Source: Cristatella mucedo
Lineage: Eukaryota; Bryozoa; Phylactolaemata; Cristatellidae
Direction: 5' to 3'
Assembly: GCA_009760855.2 (NCBI GenBank)
Contig: WPIO01000155.1
Span: 62,001 to 126,000 of the forward strand
Length of the DNA: 64,000 nt
Part shown: piece by piece, positions 46,256 to 57,789 of the stretch
Layout of the letters: the number at the start of each line of letters is the position of its first letter
How positions within the stretch are numbered: the first letter of the stretch is position 1
Notes under the pieces: model-generated
What the model was told of the DNA's origin: nothing
Database searches by the model: none
The model's input: only the letters and a program-made list of their open reading frames with translations
Made by a program: the position numbers and the translations under genes

Positions 46256-46945
46256 AAAGCTTAGCTCTCTTCTCCCTCACCCTGGCTACCCCCTGGCTAC
46301 CCCCACACACATGCACACACACTCGAAAAAACACACACACATTCACACAGGGAGAACTCTGCATCTTGTTGGTTTCAAGTTTCCGAAAGCAAGCAGCAGA
46401 CCATGGGTGCTAGTGTTCGAAAAATCAAGCTTAAGTGGTCAAGTTTCTGCTCACGTATGTTAACCCAATTGTGGGTGTAGGCCATCCCTTCCTGTGGCAG
46501 TCGGTGCTTCTGTAGCCTTCTAGAATAATATCACTTAATGTTGTCTTGTCTCTAAGGCAAGAGCATCAGCCCAAGGACATGAGCTCATTTTTTATACCCT
46601 TGCATTAAGAAGGCTCGGTGTACCTTTTATGTCTCACTTACTGCAAGCAGCTGTGTCAGGTTGCCTTAATGTGAACTCGGCAGAGTACCTGCACTGTCCA
46701 ATCAGTGGACACTGCTGGCATGGCATGACTTGACTTATAACGGCTCGGCTAATGTCACATAAATAGCAGGAAAGCATGGCCGGGGCCGATGCTGGGATGA
46801 CATTGTTTCAACCTTAACCCTCCTGACTGAGCACCAAGGCTATGGCTTGGTGTCACTTAATTACCTATGGACAACAGCAGTCCTCGTCTTATCAGCATAG
46901 CTCTGCTGCAGCATCTGCTGCACAGACCTCCACTAACTGCTTCTA
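46256..46945. other. Stretch without a recognised gene
   Basis: A short ACAC-rich stretch at 46302-46347. Otherwise nothing recognised. Confidence 0.4.
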
Positions 46946-47095
46946 TTCCTCCCCTCCTCTCTCCCTCATTCCCTTCTCCCTCCTTCTTCTTCCTCCTCCT
47001 CCTTCTCCTCCTCCTTCTTCCTCCTCTCTCCCTCATTCCCTTCATCCTCCTCCTTCTTCTTCCTCTTTCTCCTCCTCATCCTCTTCCTCCTGAAC
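46946..47095 (+). repeat. CCT/TTC pyrimidine tract
   Basis: Irregular CTCCT and TTCTTC units, pyrimidines on the plus strand. Confidence 0.85.
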
Positions 47096-48160
47096 TTCTG
47101 GCTGCCAGCTGTGCCATTGCTGGCAGCGGAGGAAGGCTCCGCCCACCAAGCAGCTCGGGCTCACATTTGCAGGGGCCGCCACTTCGGCGGCTGCAGTTGG
47201 GCTGCGGCTGCTGCTGCAGCACTTCCTCTGCTGTTGCTGCTCTGCTCTGGCGCCTCAGATGGAGGGCTTGGGCCCATTCGCTAGCACGGCCTGCTAGGCC
47301 TTATATGATGCCAGAGCCTTTGCTTACTTGCAGCTGTGGTGGAAGCTGGATGGACCGACCGACTGCTGCTTCCCTGCGCTAATTGTCTCTTACATCAGGC
47401 GGCCAGATCATGCCGAGAGCTGCTGTCGAAAGATCATACCGATATGTCAGCTCGGCGGCCCGGGGAGAGGTCAGTCGGGCCAGCTGCAGTGCAGTAGTAG
47501 TGGCAGAGCCTAGCCGGTGTAGTGAGCGCTTCGATCAGAGTGTCTGGTGCCCATGCTCGCCCTACAATCGACGGGCCAGCTAACGAGCTGCCATTCCCGC
47601 ATGAAGCCAGTTCAGCAAGGCAGGGCTTCGGCACTGCCCGGATGGGTCGAGTTCTCGAGCCCCTATCAGGCGCTGCCCTGTTTTGTTTCCGGGCCAGCTA
47701 CTCACCATCTGTCTGGCCACCATCAAACCAGGTAACCGCTGCTGGATGCGCCACTGCTGTAAATTCAGCAGTCGCAGCTTGGCACCAGCCACCAGCTGGC
47801 TGAAAGTGTCCTAGTCTTGCTGTGCCGTGCCAGGCAGCTCCCTGCTCCTGCTCTTCTGCTGCTGCCGCTGCTGCCGCTGCTGCTGCCGCTGCCGCTGCCG
47901 CTGCTGCTGCTGCCGCTGCCACTTTCGCATCCCACGGCTGCCTCGTGCAATGCTACTACCAGAAGGGCATCACGTTTTGTTGCCACTGCACTTCTCACTG
48001 CACTGCCTCAATAGAGGGCTGGTTGCTTTCTGGCTAGGGCGGGGCTACTCCTGCTGGATTACAGCACAAGATACGAAAGCTTGGGAGCTTCAATTGGTGA
48101 CTGGATAACAGGTATTTTCAACTGACCTACTGATAAGCCACTGGTTTTGTCGAATAACAG
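47096..48160. other. GC-rich DNA with a CTG/CCG tract, no recognised gene
   Basis: CTG/CCG triplets at 47846-47925. Overlapping frames on both strands have no motif I recognise. Confidence 0.45.
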
Positions 48161-48163
48161 CTG

Positions 48164-48481
<318 letters not shown>

Positions 48482-48814
48482 TTTCCCATTCTCCATTCCC
48501 TTAGGAGGAAGCTGCTGAATTGCTGCTAGCTTAGCTCAGTCAGAACTTACTCTCTTCCACTTTCGCTGGATCCATGTTAAGATAGGCTTCACTGGGGAGC
48601 CATTAGCAGAGGCTGCAGGTTTTGCACTGACCTTGCACCTTGTAGGTCTCAGCTCTAGACATATCTATAGAGGTTAGTGTTCCTTTCCCCCAGACGCATT
48701 GTCTCAGTTTCGGTCCACTGTGCTTTGTGTGCGTGCCAGAGCTTAATTCATTTCAGCATACAGCCACAGGTCTTACTAGCCGGTGGCCGAGAGTGTCGTT
48801 GTCGTTGTTTGTTT
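48482..48814. other. Stretch without a recognised gene
   Basis: Nothing recognised. Confidence 0.4.
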
Positions 48815-48985
48815 TAACATGCTGATCTCAGCATGTTGCTTGCTTTTGCTTGCTTGATACCACGAATGCCAGTTACCCTAGGGTGTGATTCTCTTGCAGC
48901 AAGTTGCAAAGTGCCTGGATTGAGATTCAGGTCTCTTATGGTGCTGTCCAAATGAATATTGTTATCATTATTATTGCTATGCCAT
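48815..48985 (+). mobile_element. LINE-A/SINE2-type 3' end
   Basis: TTGCAGCAAGTTGCAAAGTGCC, then AGATTCAGGTCTCTTATGG and an (ATT)-like tail. It resembles both LINE-A and SINE2 3' ends; the coding or tRNA part is missing. Confidence 0.55.
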
Positions 48986-49446
48986 TGGGAAGATAGTAAT
49001 AGAGAAATAATATTATTTATATATATAATATTTATATATATAATATATAATATAATAATAATATTATTGCCATTGGGAAGATAGTAAATAGTCACGTGCC
49101 CACGACACGCGAAAAAGATACCAGAGACCCAGAAACCTTTTGTTTAGTCAAATCCTCCCAAGTCTCGCAAGAGAATGTTATACTGTGCATTCTATTAGGG
49201 TCCTCAGTGCCCACAATGAATATCTGCCAGACATCATTTCCTCGCTAATGTTTGGGGGTTGTCAAATCACCACTCCCTGCATGCAGATTTTGAATGCCTC
49301 CTTGGATACAGTTTGGTTCTTTTTGCGTGACCTTGGCCGAGTTCGTTTCTCGGAATTTTTGAAAGTCGAAACGTCGTAGCTCGGGGCTGACTGTTTTGGC
49401 AAAATGACTTGCAAGTAGGCTGCTGTGCTTCAAACGTTTCCCCGCC
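48986..49446. other. Stretch without a recognised gene
   Basis: AT-rich repeats at 49010-49070. The short phrase GCCATTGGGAAGATAGTAA occurs twice around them. Nothing else recognised. Confidence 0.5.
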
Positions 49447-49615
49447 GTTCTAATTTGGCCCAATGGTTAAAGCACTCGCCTGACCAAGATAAAGGTGAAT
49501 GTATTTTATGACTGAGGTCGTCGGCTCGAGCCTCGTAACATATGTGAACCGCCTGAATAGATTGTTTAAGTTCTCTTAGGGTGCTACACGTATGAGTTAT
49601 ATTTTATATTTATCT
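49447..49615 (+). mobile_element. SINE2, plus orientation
   Basis: A-box region TGGCCCAATGGTTAAAGC, B box GGCTCGAGCCT, then 3' end CTGAATAGATTG..TTCTCTTAGGGTGCTACACG. About 30 extra bases separate the two boxes. Confidence 0.8.
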
Positions 49616-49629
49616 CCAATTCTACTGCA

Positions 49630-49763
49630 AAACTAGGCAGAGCAATCAAAGCATTAGCAAAATCTAGGCTTTCACTTCTATACGAATGACACTCAGTTGT
49701 ACCTTTGTGTTTATCCCTCTCAGCCTTCGAGCACGTTGAATTCCCTCAACTTCCTTGCTGCAT
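49630..49763 (+). mobile_element. LINE-A reverse transcriptase, left part (host of nested insertion)
   Basis: Encodes a degraded catalytic region: TNDTQLYLC-like followed by SLNFLAAC. Continues at 50574 after a minus-strand LINE-A insertion. Confidence 0.75.
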
Positions 49764-50573
49764 AGTAATAATAATAATAATACACTTGATAAAGCGCCCT
49801 CAGAGAGCTCAATCTCTTTCTAGGCGCTTTACATTTGCTGCAAAGAAGAATGCGATCGAATGGTGAGTGAGTGGTACCATGCTTGATAAACAGCATGGTT
49901 ATGGATGACATGCACAGGGTCAGCATGCAAGTGAGGTTAGTGGCAGCATGCACAGTGTCAGCATGCATAAGCACATAAAGGACTAAGCACAGGGACCCAC
50001 TACATGCTGTCCTAAATAGGTGTATTTTAAGTCTTTTTAAATGTGGTCATGTCAGGGGATGTCGTGACGCAAGTCGGAAGTGAGTTTCAAGATTTGGGAG
50101 CATGCAAACTCAATGCACAGTCTCCAGAGGATTTGAGGTATAGGTAAACAGTTAGATTCCAAAAAGCTGGTGGTGCAATTCTTAGCCTGGTGGGGGGGGG
50201 TAGATCTGATAGATAGCCTGAAGCCAAAGAATGAAGTGACCTAAACGTGAGCCAGAAAACCTTGAAGTCGATCCGTTGCTTGACTGGTAGCCAGTACAGG
50301 TCGACGAGGCGTGGTGTGAAGTGGCAACTGTGTCGCTCACGACAGACAAGTATAGCTGCAGAGCTTTTGCACCAGCTGTAAGCGCCTGATTGCACATGCC
50401 GGTAGGCCTGCAAGCAGTAAGTTACAGAAGTCAAGATGGTAAGTCATAAATGCATGGACAAACTTAGATGTTGTATCTTTATCTAAACAAGCTAGAATTT
50501 TAGCAATATTGTGTAGCTGAAAGTAGGCTGACTTGACTGTGAAGCTGATGTCGTCGTCTAACGAAAGGTCATG
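49764..50573 (-). mobile_element. LINE-A inserted in LINE-A
   Basis: From its (AAT)n tail at 49764 it runs through hairpin, 3' UTR and C-terminal coding on the minus strand to LSLDDDISFTVKSAYFQLHN. The frame is broken by small indels. 5'-truncated at 50573, where the host copy resumes. Confidence 0.85.
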
Positions 50574-50778
50574 TATTGATGACATCACACATGGATGGCA
50601 GCAAATTTTCTTAAACTAAACAAGGATAAAACTAACTGACTAGTTATGGGCAAAGCATGTGTGATTCAGAAATTGGAAAGGCTAATGCTCAAAAACGGCT
50701 CTGCCAGCGTATCTCTGATTGAATCTGTTGAATCTGCACGAAATGTTGGTGTCACGTTCCAAAGTGACTTTTTGCAGC
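50574..50778 (+). mobile_element. LINE-A reverse transcriptase, right part (host)
   Basis: Resumes at the IDD region and reads TWMAANFLKLN-like. TGG (Trp) is intact at the codon that is a stop in two other copies. The copy ends after FQSD. Confidence 0.75.
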
Positions 50779-50880
50779 CATTACCCCTAATGCAATGCAG
50801 TGGCCCCTCATAATGCCTCACTTGTCATTAATTCTACTTCATTGATTCTCCTGTAGGAGTTCCAAACGGCCCGAATATAA
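50779..50880. other. Short unassigned stretch
   Basis: Nothing recognised. Confidence 0.4.
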
Positions 50881-51027
50881 ATCTATATATAATTCATTTG
50901 TGTAGCACCCTAAGAGAACACAATCTCTATAGGCCCTTCACATATGCCACAGGTCACGAACCCACGACCTCGGTTATCGAATGCATTCACCTTGACATCG
51001 GGCATCAATGGCAAGCAGTTAATCGTG
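50881..51027 (-). mobile_element. SINE2, minus orientation
   Basis: Plus-strand 3' end ATTTGTGTAGCACCCTAAGA. B box diverged (opposite GGTCACGAACCC), tRNA head mutated. It abuts a SINE1. Confidence 0.7.
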
Positions 51028-51205
51028 GGCCGTACCATGCACACTAGGTAAGACGGTTGCTTACTTGGACCTTGGTCCCGAGGTGTTGGGCTCGAATCCT
51101 GCAGTGGGCAATTCTTTACTGCCTCTGCAAGTGGTGGGGATAGCTGTAAAGGCTCTTCTGTCGCTATTCAAAAGAGGCTGCTTAATCAGCTACTATTGTT
51201 ATTTG
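51028..51205 (+). mobile_element. SINE1, moderately diverged
   Basis: A-box region CACACTAGGTAAGACGG, B box GGCTCGAATCC, body and AATCAGCTACTATTG tail. The 5' end is missing about 15 bases where it meets SINE2. Confidence 0.82.
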
Positions 51206-51299
51206 ATTCACTTAGGATGCTATGTAAAGAAAAAACTATGCTATTAGTTGTATTATTATTATAATAATTATTAATATTGAATAAGTGCATGCCTGTTTT
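51206..51299. other. AT-rich filler
   Basis: Short AT-rich DNA with a (TTA)n stretch. Confidence 0.4.
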
Positions 51300-52084
51300 G
51301 CAATAAGCCCCAAATAATATGTGGTGATTCCTGACAGGACCCATGAACTATTTCCTGTGAAAGAGACCTCTGTGAAATCCACTAGCCGCCCAATCATAAC
51401 CAATGCCATCCCGACAGGATAACTTTCTTCCATACCCTGAGGTCAATAGAAACTGGGGCAGGAGTAGCCATAGTCAATTGTTCCTCCCTTAATTTCCATC
51501 TCTTTGCAGTCCCCTCAAAGCAGTAAATATGTAAATCTCCTTGTACAGAGTACCTTCGAAACCTGGCCGACTATAGTGGCAGTCCATTACATCGCCCCTG
51601 TATCAGTATCCTAATACATAGTCCCATATCCCGCTCAGTCAAGCTCCAGTTCAGATTCTTCAGGCCTTGGTTCAGCTTTGTGTTCCAGAAATCGTCCTTT
51701 TCACATGCTAGCTAATTTTCCATTCATTCCGATGACCCAGCAGACTTATTGTGGTTCGAATTTCGTACATGGGCTGACTCGTTGTCTCTCGTGACTCCGG
51801 CACATGGTCCTACTCGCAACTAAGGCTGCATACTCGGTCAAACGTTCTCCTGTGATTTTATTCTGCGAATTCCCAAATTACCTAGGTACATCTGACCACA
51901 CTGCAGTTTTCACCATCATCTGTACAAAAAAAAGAAATCACCAGTGAATGAAATAAACCTTAAGACACTTTATATCGATTCTATCCGACATATAACATGA
52001 AATTTTGCCCTCCTACTTCTGCCGAATTATCCATACGACCTCCTGATCTCACTAGTGGAATGCCACAAAACGACACTAGCCATG
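51300..52084 (+). mobile_element. LINE-A endonuclease region, degraded
   Basis: Multiply frameshifted LINE-A sequence. It contains GTGAGVAIV-like coding near 51460 and the LVTPAHGPTRN region near 51810, which correspond to the APE endonuclease. It continues to the linker before the reverse transcriptase, where SINE1 is inserted at 52085. Confidence 0.65.
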
Positions 52085-52257
52085 GTGAGCCGTAATGTCA
52101 CACCGGATAAGGCGGTTGCTTTTCACGGGATCGGTCCCGTGGTCGTGGGTTCGAACCCTGCCTTGAGTGATCCTGCATCGCTGCTGCAAGTGGTGGTGAT
52201 AGCCGAAAAGGTTCTTTTGTCGCTATAGACAAGATGTCGTTAAATCAGCTAGTATTT
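52085..52257 (+). mobile_element. SINE1 inserted near the end of a LINE-A endonuclease region
   Basis: GTGAGCCGTAATG start, B box GGTTCGAACCC, complete body and AAATCAGCTAG tail. Confidence 0.88.
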
Positions 52258-52412
52258 TTTCTTATTGTTCTAGAAGACTTTCCTCTGCTGACCAAGCAGA
52301 TAGCCAACCACTAACCCTTTAATCATGCTTCCTTTGCAGCAAATGTAAAGTGCCTAGAAAAAGATTAAGTTATCTGAGGGTGCTATAACAAATGTATTAT
52401 TATTATTATTAT
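52258..52412 (+). mobile_element. LINE-A 3' end
   Basis: AATCATGCTTCCTTTGCAGC, hairpin AAAGTGCCTAGAAAAAGATT and (ATT)n to 52412. The preceding 60 bases may be LINE-A 3' UTR, too degraded to be sure. Confidence 0.75.
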
Positions 52413-52469
52413 GCCCTTTTCCATATTGCCTATAGCGTGCTGCAGTAGTAATGTCACTGTCTGAAACTC

Positions 52470-52550
52470 CACAAAGTCATAAAGACCAGGTGGGTGTTAC
52501 GCCGGAGAGTTTTGTATAGCGACTCACAGCTTAAGCGGCTTTGAAGGTGT
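52470..52550 (-). mobile_element. LINE-B 3' end fragment
   Basis: ACTCCACAAAGTCATAAAGA and CGGAGAGTTTTGTATAGCG on the plus strand match the LINE-B 3' end at 3190 and 35350. Confidence 0.8.
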
Positions 52551-52829
52551 CGCCAGTGTTTGGTACATGTCGACTGTGACTACCACTATTATGAGCTCTA
52601 TGCTAATGGTTTATTTCTGTCTAAATTTACCGTGAATGTGTCTTAGCATGCGTTATCATGGCCTGGCATTTTGACACGATTTGTTGAGCTAGGAGGGCGA
52701 TTTTAGAGGCTTTGTGTCTCCTACGTGTCTGCATACCCGTGCTTGCAGATAAACATTCCTATCTCACATTCGCACCTGAAGCGATCGGCCTTCCACATTA
52801 GATGGAGCCTGCGTTAAACCTTTTCCGTG
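52551..52829. other. Short unassigned stretch
   Basis: Nothing recognised. Confidence 0.4.
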
Positions 52830-52972
52830 AGAGAGGGGCAAGCGCTTCACAGCCCGGGTCGTGGGTTCGAGTCTTGAAGCAGGCAATTATTTCTTGCCCG
52901 GTGCAAGCAGCGGTGATAGCGGTGATAGCTCTTCTTCTTCTGCAATACAAATGAGGCAGCTTGATTAGCATA
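52830..52972 (+). mobile_element. SINE1-related element, diverged
   Basis: B box GGTTCGAGTCT, a TGCAAGCAGCGGTGATAGC block and a GAGGCAGCTTGATTAGCATA tail. The head is degraded. Confidence 0.6.
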
Positions 52973-53654
52973 CCTTTACTTTACTTTACACCCTACACGG
53001 AAAGCTGGAGCCAGTCGCATCGTGTACGGCACGCATGCACACAGTCACACCGGCCACCGGTCTGATCGGCCGGTTACATGCAAGTACCCGATATTCAAGC
53101 AGTGCCTGTGCACTCAATTGGCTAGCCTTGCAGAGTGACGAACGATTGCTTGACCTCGAGATGGCTTCTGCAGCCGAGAGAGAGCGCGAGCTGTCCTGAT
53201 CTGGTGGCACAGTACGTTGTGTACACTAGATGCCCTGTACATGTGGAACCCAGTCCCGTTTTGTCTGCTTGATATGTTTTTTATAATTGGTGGGTTTAAG
53301 TGACTCCACCATGTATAAAACATATCGCGTGGACACAAATGGGCGACAGCAACTCTGGGATACAGTTTTTGATGCATCGAGCCACAGCTGCCGTGGCTAA
53401 ACTTCGCTGAGTCTGAGGCCACCTACAGCAACTGCTAACCAGTGCTGAAGCTGCCTCTCCTGCCCCCAGCCTCCACCAATGCTGCTAATGCTGCTGCAGC
53501 ACCTGTTGCAGCACTTGCTGCCTCCACCATTGCTCTTGCGTTCGAGTGCAGCTGCTGCTAGCGCTGCTGCTGCCTCCATCGTTAGCCTATGGATGAAATG
53601 TATTCGCTTGTGCATGCTTGTTAAAGCACGATACCGTGCATGTCGTTAATCCTT
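52973..53654. other. Stretch without a recognised gene
   Basis: Nothing recognised; CTGCTG-containing stretch at 53480-53580. Confidence 0.4.
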
Positions 53655-53735
53655 GAATAGTGATTCTCTTGCACCGAGTCGTAAAGCATCTGGAAAGAGA
53701 CTAAATTCTCCTAGGGTGTTGTATAGACGACTAAT
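53655..53735 (+). mobile_element. LINE-A/SINE2-type 3' end fragment
   Basis: CGTAAAGCATCTGGAAAGAG and TCTCCTAGGGTGTTGTATAG resemble the shared 3' hairpin. Confidence 0.5.
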
Positions 53736-53756
53736 TATTAGTAATAGTTTGAAGAA

Positions 53757-53915
53757 TGAAATTTCACCATCATCATTACTTGTTAGTTATTATGTTATTA
53801 TTTATTTATATTTATTATTACTTATTTATACATTACTCATTTACATATTACATGTTTATTATTGTTGTTGTTGTTACTTTTATTATTATCATCATTATTA
53901 TTTTGTTACTATTGG
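53757..53915. repeat. AT-rich (TTA)-type low-complexity tract
   Basis: TTATT and ATTATC repeats, followed by (TTG)n near 53863. Confidence 0.85.
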
Positions 53916-53999
53916 ACGTCCGATGCATGCTCCTCTCATGGTACTTTCAAATAAAGACATTTCATGCAATAAATTGCTGGGCCAACAGTGGGGATAGTG

Positions 54000-54735
54000 C
54001 TTTTGATACTATCTATTTTGATACAGCTTTTGATACTATCGATCACCAAGTTCTTCAAGAGCGCCTCTAATCTTGCCTGGGCATCACTGGCACTGCTCTG
54101 CAGTGGTGCAGGTCCTATCTCAGTGGGAGACTCCAGAGTATTGTTGTGAATGCACAAAGATCATCCGAGGTACCTCTGAAATATGGGGTACCTCAGGGCT
54201 CCATGCTAGGTCCAGTTCTTTTCGCGGTTTATTCTCTCCCTCTTTCTGATGTGATTGCCAAGCACAATCTAGGTTTTCACATCTACGGAGATGACACTCA
54301 TTTGCGCCTTTGCTTTGATACCTCCCAGCATTCGAGCACCTCGAACTCTCTGAACGCACTTACTTCATGTATTGATGACATCCGCACATAAATGGCAGCG
54401 CATTTTTGTAAAATAAACGATGATAAAGCTAATTTACTAGTTATGGGCAAACCAAGTGTGATTCAAAAATTAGAAAGGCTAACGCTCAAAATTGGCTCTG
54501 CTACCATATCTCCTGTTGAATCAGCTCGAAATCTAGGTGTCATGTTCCAAAGTGACCTCTCGGTAGACGACTACATCAGCTCCACAATCAAGTCCGCCTA
54601 CTTTTAGATAAATAACAGCTAAAATTTGGGCTTGTTTAGATAAGGATACCACGTCTAAGTTGGCCCATGCATTTGTGACATCCCGCCTTGACTTCTGCAA
54701 CTCGCTGCTTGCTGGCCTACCGGCATGTGCAATCA
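54000..54735 (+). mobile_element. LINE-A reverse transcriptase core, mutated
   Basis: Contains FDTIDH (motif A), SYLSGRLQSIVVNAQRSSEV, GVPQGSMLGPVLFAVY and F-H-I-Y-G-D-D (Ala to Gly in the catalytic box), then the segment CIDDIRT, a TAA stop and MAAHFCKINDD. A frameshift follows YISSTIKSAYF. The 5' end has a 14-base local duplication (CTTTTGATACTATC). It is cut at 54735, where a LINE-B fragment begins in the opposite orientation. Confidence 0.9.
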
Positions 54736-55085
54736 GACATCCAGGATTGATCGTCGGCAAGGCAAGCATTAAGTTTATCAGTTGCAGCAGCAGATTCCGA
54801 CGGTTTGAATGACAAATACAGCTGAGTATCGTCAGCATAAAAGTGATACCCTATTCCACGAGCCTTAGTCACTTTTCCCAGAGGTTGAGTATAAATAGAG
54901 TACAGCAAGGGACCGATTATGGATCCTTGAGGGACTTCACAGCTGACATGTCTCGTGGGTGAGACCTGACCCCCACACGACACGGAGTGAACACGATCAG
55001 ACAAGTACGATTTAAGCCACGCCAGTGTCTCGTCTGCCAGACCGATCGTTGCTCTCAGTCGTTCATGTAGGGACATCGTAATCGA
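54736..55085 (-). mobile_element. LINE-B reverse transcriptase core fragment
   Basis: Minus-strand frame 54717-55076 contains WLKSYLSDRVHSVS, EVPQGSIIGPLLYSIYTQPL and the intact catalytic box GYHFYADDTQLYLSF, then KLNACLADDQSWMS. It is the only intact YADD in LINE-B in this window. It stops where LINE-A begins and lacks both ends. Confidence 0.9.
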
Positions 55086-55829
55086 TGAAATACGACCATT
55101 TCTTACGATACTGCTTTTCTAGGGTTTAACTTTGCTCCTCTTTGCCGACTAATCAATCCTTCTACAGCAAAGTTCATGCGAAGGTATCAGTGAATCAAAT
55201 AAAAATTCCAGCCACGAAAGTTATCCGGCTCTGAACCCATACAACCCAGCCGAGATTCTATCCTAGCAAGCAACCATTGCAGCATTGCAGAAAATCAAGT
55301 GCATGAGCTGGCTCGAATTTCGGCAGCAGCAGCATGTTTTTTAAGCAAGCGCTGAGTTGGGTGAGTAAAATACAAAATGTATGCCTAGCTAAATCTGCTT
55401 TGAGTTGTACGGGATGTACAACATATACACGGAATTTCGTATATAGTATATCTATATATACTTTTATTTACTATATACTTATATCGCTATCCATCCGCCC
55501 CAATAGGCTTGACTTGACACTGCAGAGGGGGTGTAGAGGACAAGGGTGGAAACACAAGGCCCATGGCAGCTTAGTAGGAAAGTAGGCTTTGCCCAGTTTT
55601 GCTGACCTGCAACAAGCGAGTGCGAGCTGACGATTCAAGGGACCTCTCATTAAAATATCGCTCATCGCTATCTATGCCTCACAATCTGGCGATGGCGATG
55701 AAAAGCTTATGTCAACAAGAACTGCTGCTGAGGTCTGGAATCTGGAATGTTCTCGGTAGAAGCTTACAATAGAGCCTGTCATGGTGGCGATGATGAAACT
55801 TGAAGCCTGCTGTAGACTTTAGTAAAAAT
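55086..55829. other. Stretch without a recognised gene
   Basis: Nothing recognised; AT-rich at 55440-55490. Confidence 0.4.
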
Positions 55830-55900
55830 ATAATAATAAAGCATTTGATAGAGCACTCACAGAGAACTCAATATCTTTCTAGACACTTCACATAGGCTTT
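55830..55900 (-). mobile_element. LINE-A 3' end fragment
   Basis: AATAATAAAGCATTTGATAG and the degraded hairpin. Very short. Confidence 0.65.
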
Positions 55901-56426
55901 TCAGCCACTCTAACAAAACGACTTTACCCTATTTTGCCAAAGTTTGATTGTCTGCACCGAAGTGAGCTGCCTTGAATAATTTTTTGGATGCCACCTAATA
56001 GAAGACCGGAACCACACACATTTGTTGAGCCTGAGGTTGTGCTCTGAAGGTAACCTACCAAACTTTGTCGTTGAATCCGTTTAACGCAGGCGGACGAGCG
56101 ACTTTAGGTGGCTGTTGGTGACAACCAGTGTTGGATCTGCAGCTCCTCTGATATATAGATAGCAGAGTGGCACCGGGATACGATTTATTTTCGAATAAAG
56201 CTTTGACGTAGGACATAATTTTTTTCATAAGAACAAGAAAACATTTGCGTAGCACCGTTAGTGAAATAAATTTCGATTTGTTCGCTTTTCGTAAGCAAAC
56301 ATGACATTTTTCAGCTGGCTAGTTGTTAGATGAGCGATTTTTCTGCGAGAAAGCTTACGCAGAGACGGTTGGAACGCTGTCAGATGCAAGTGGGCTTTTG
56401 CTTTAGCTTAACGTCATCAAGTCGGG
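55901..56426. other. Stretch without a recognised gene
   Basis: Nothing recognised. Confidence 0.4.
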
Positions 56427-57104
56427 GACTGGCCTACCAGCATGTGCGATCAGGCGATTGCAGCTGGTGCAAAACTCTGCAGCCAGGCTTGTCTGTCGTG
56501 AGCGTCGCAGTTGCCACGTTACTCCACTTCTCGCCGACCTGCACTGGCTACCAGTGAGGCAACGAATTGACTTCAAGGTTTTGTCGTTCACTTTTAGGTC
56601 TCTTCATTCTATGGCTCCAGCCTATCTTTCAGATATACTACCCAATCAGGCCAAGCATCGTACCACCCGCTTTTCAGGATCCAACAGTCTGGAAATACCT
56701 CGTACAAACCTTAAATCCTTTGGTGACCGTGCATTTAGCTCGTATGCTCCCAAAGCCTGGAACTCCCTCCCGACCAGCGTCAGAACATCCCCTGACCTGA
56801 CCACATTTAAAAGAAACTTAAAAACACACCTATTTAGGACAGCATTTAGCGGGTCCCTGTGATTCGTCCTTGATGTGCTTATGCGTGCTGACACTGTGCA
56901 TGCTGCCACTAACCACATTTGCATGCTGACCCTGTGCATGTCACCCCTAACCATATTATTCATTTTGCTTGTTTTTCAAGCATGATTTTACTTACTATTC
57001 AATTGCATATCACTTTGCAGCAAATGTAAAGCGCCTAGAGAGAGATTGAGTTCTCTGAGGGCGCTTTATCAAGCGCAATATTATTATTATTGTTATTATT
57101 ATAT
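56427..57104 (+). mobile_element. LINE-A C-terminal region and 3' UTR, young
   Basis: Frame 56458-56862 (134 residues) is open: LQLVQNSAARLVCRERRSCH, PAYLSDILPNQAKHRTTRF, SFGDRAFSSYAPKAWNSLP, ending TAFSGSL. The 3' UTR has the duplicated GTGCATG block, an intact hairpin and an (ATT)n tail. It differs from the copy at 63.65-63.96 kb by about three residues in the shared part. No catalytic motifs remain. Confidence 0.92.
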
Positions 57105-57526
57105 CGCAATTTTAGTGACTTGCGAGCTCGTGGCGTTATGAACGTGGAAGCTAAAGTTCTGACCTATCCGAAAGATTCAATTTCGGTTCGAGGCATTTCT
57201 CTAAATTTGTTTCGAGCAGAGCATACGTCGTGCAGCTTGTTGAGTAAGTTTTCGGATAGGTCAGTGGAAGCAAGGTCAGAGGGAGCAAGGTCAGTGGAAG
57301 GAAACCAATTGAGAAATTTTAAAGTAAATAGTCGGACAATGAAGTTGCTGAACTTTGCTAATGGGAAGCCGGCGCAGGTCGTTGAAAATTAAAGCGATGT
57401 GGCTGCTGACATGCACACAAAAAAAAAACTTAGTTGCAGAGTGGTTCACTTACAGTATTAAAAGAAAAAGTAAAATTCAGCTTCTCCAGTCACCTCTGTT
57501 ATTTAACCATTTAATGTAGATGAGTC
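57105..57526. other. Stretch without a recognised gene
   Basis: Nothing recognised. A frame at 57090-57392 lacks a domain. Confidence 0.4.
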
Positions 57527-57650
57527 TTACCTGCTATAGCCCTGCTAACATCGAGCAATAAACGATTATCTGCTGCCGGACTCAAACCTACGACCTAATT
57601 TGTCAAGTGCTACCAACTCACCTCTACGCCAAGACTGGAGGACAACTTGA
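57527..57650 (-). mobile_element. SINE1-related tRNA-like element, diverged
   Basis: Minus-strand B-box-like GGTTTGAGTCC and body fragments remain. Identification as SINE1 is weak. Confidence 0.4.
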
Positions 57651-57789
57651 AGAGTATAAGTGCCTTACTTCATATGGAAGGAAGACTTAAATGAGACTTC
57701 AATGGGACTTCAATGGGACTTCAAAAGTTATGAAGAATAGACGCGATGTCATAATCTTGTGGAATAGCTTGCTACATTTGGCTTAACAA
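57651..57789. other. Short unassigned stretch
   Basis: A repeated GACTTCAATGG block; otherwise nothing recognised. Confidence 0.4.

Noticed and set aside
49764-50778. LINE-A 5' inversion by twin priming
   Set aside because: At first the two opposite LINE-A segments looked like a twin-priming inversion. The plus-strand sequence at 49630-49763 continues exactly into 50574-50778, so nesting explains it better.
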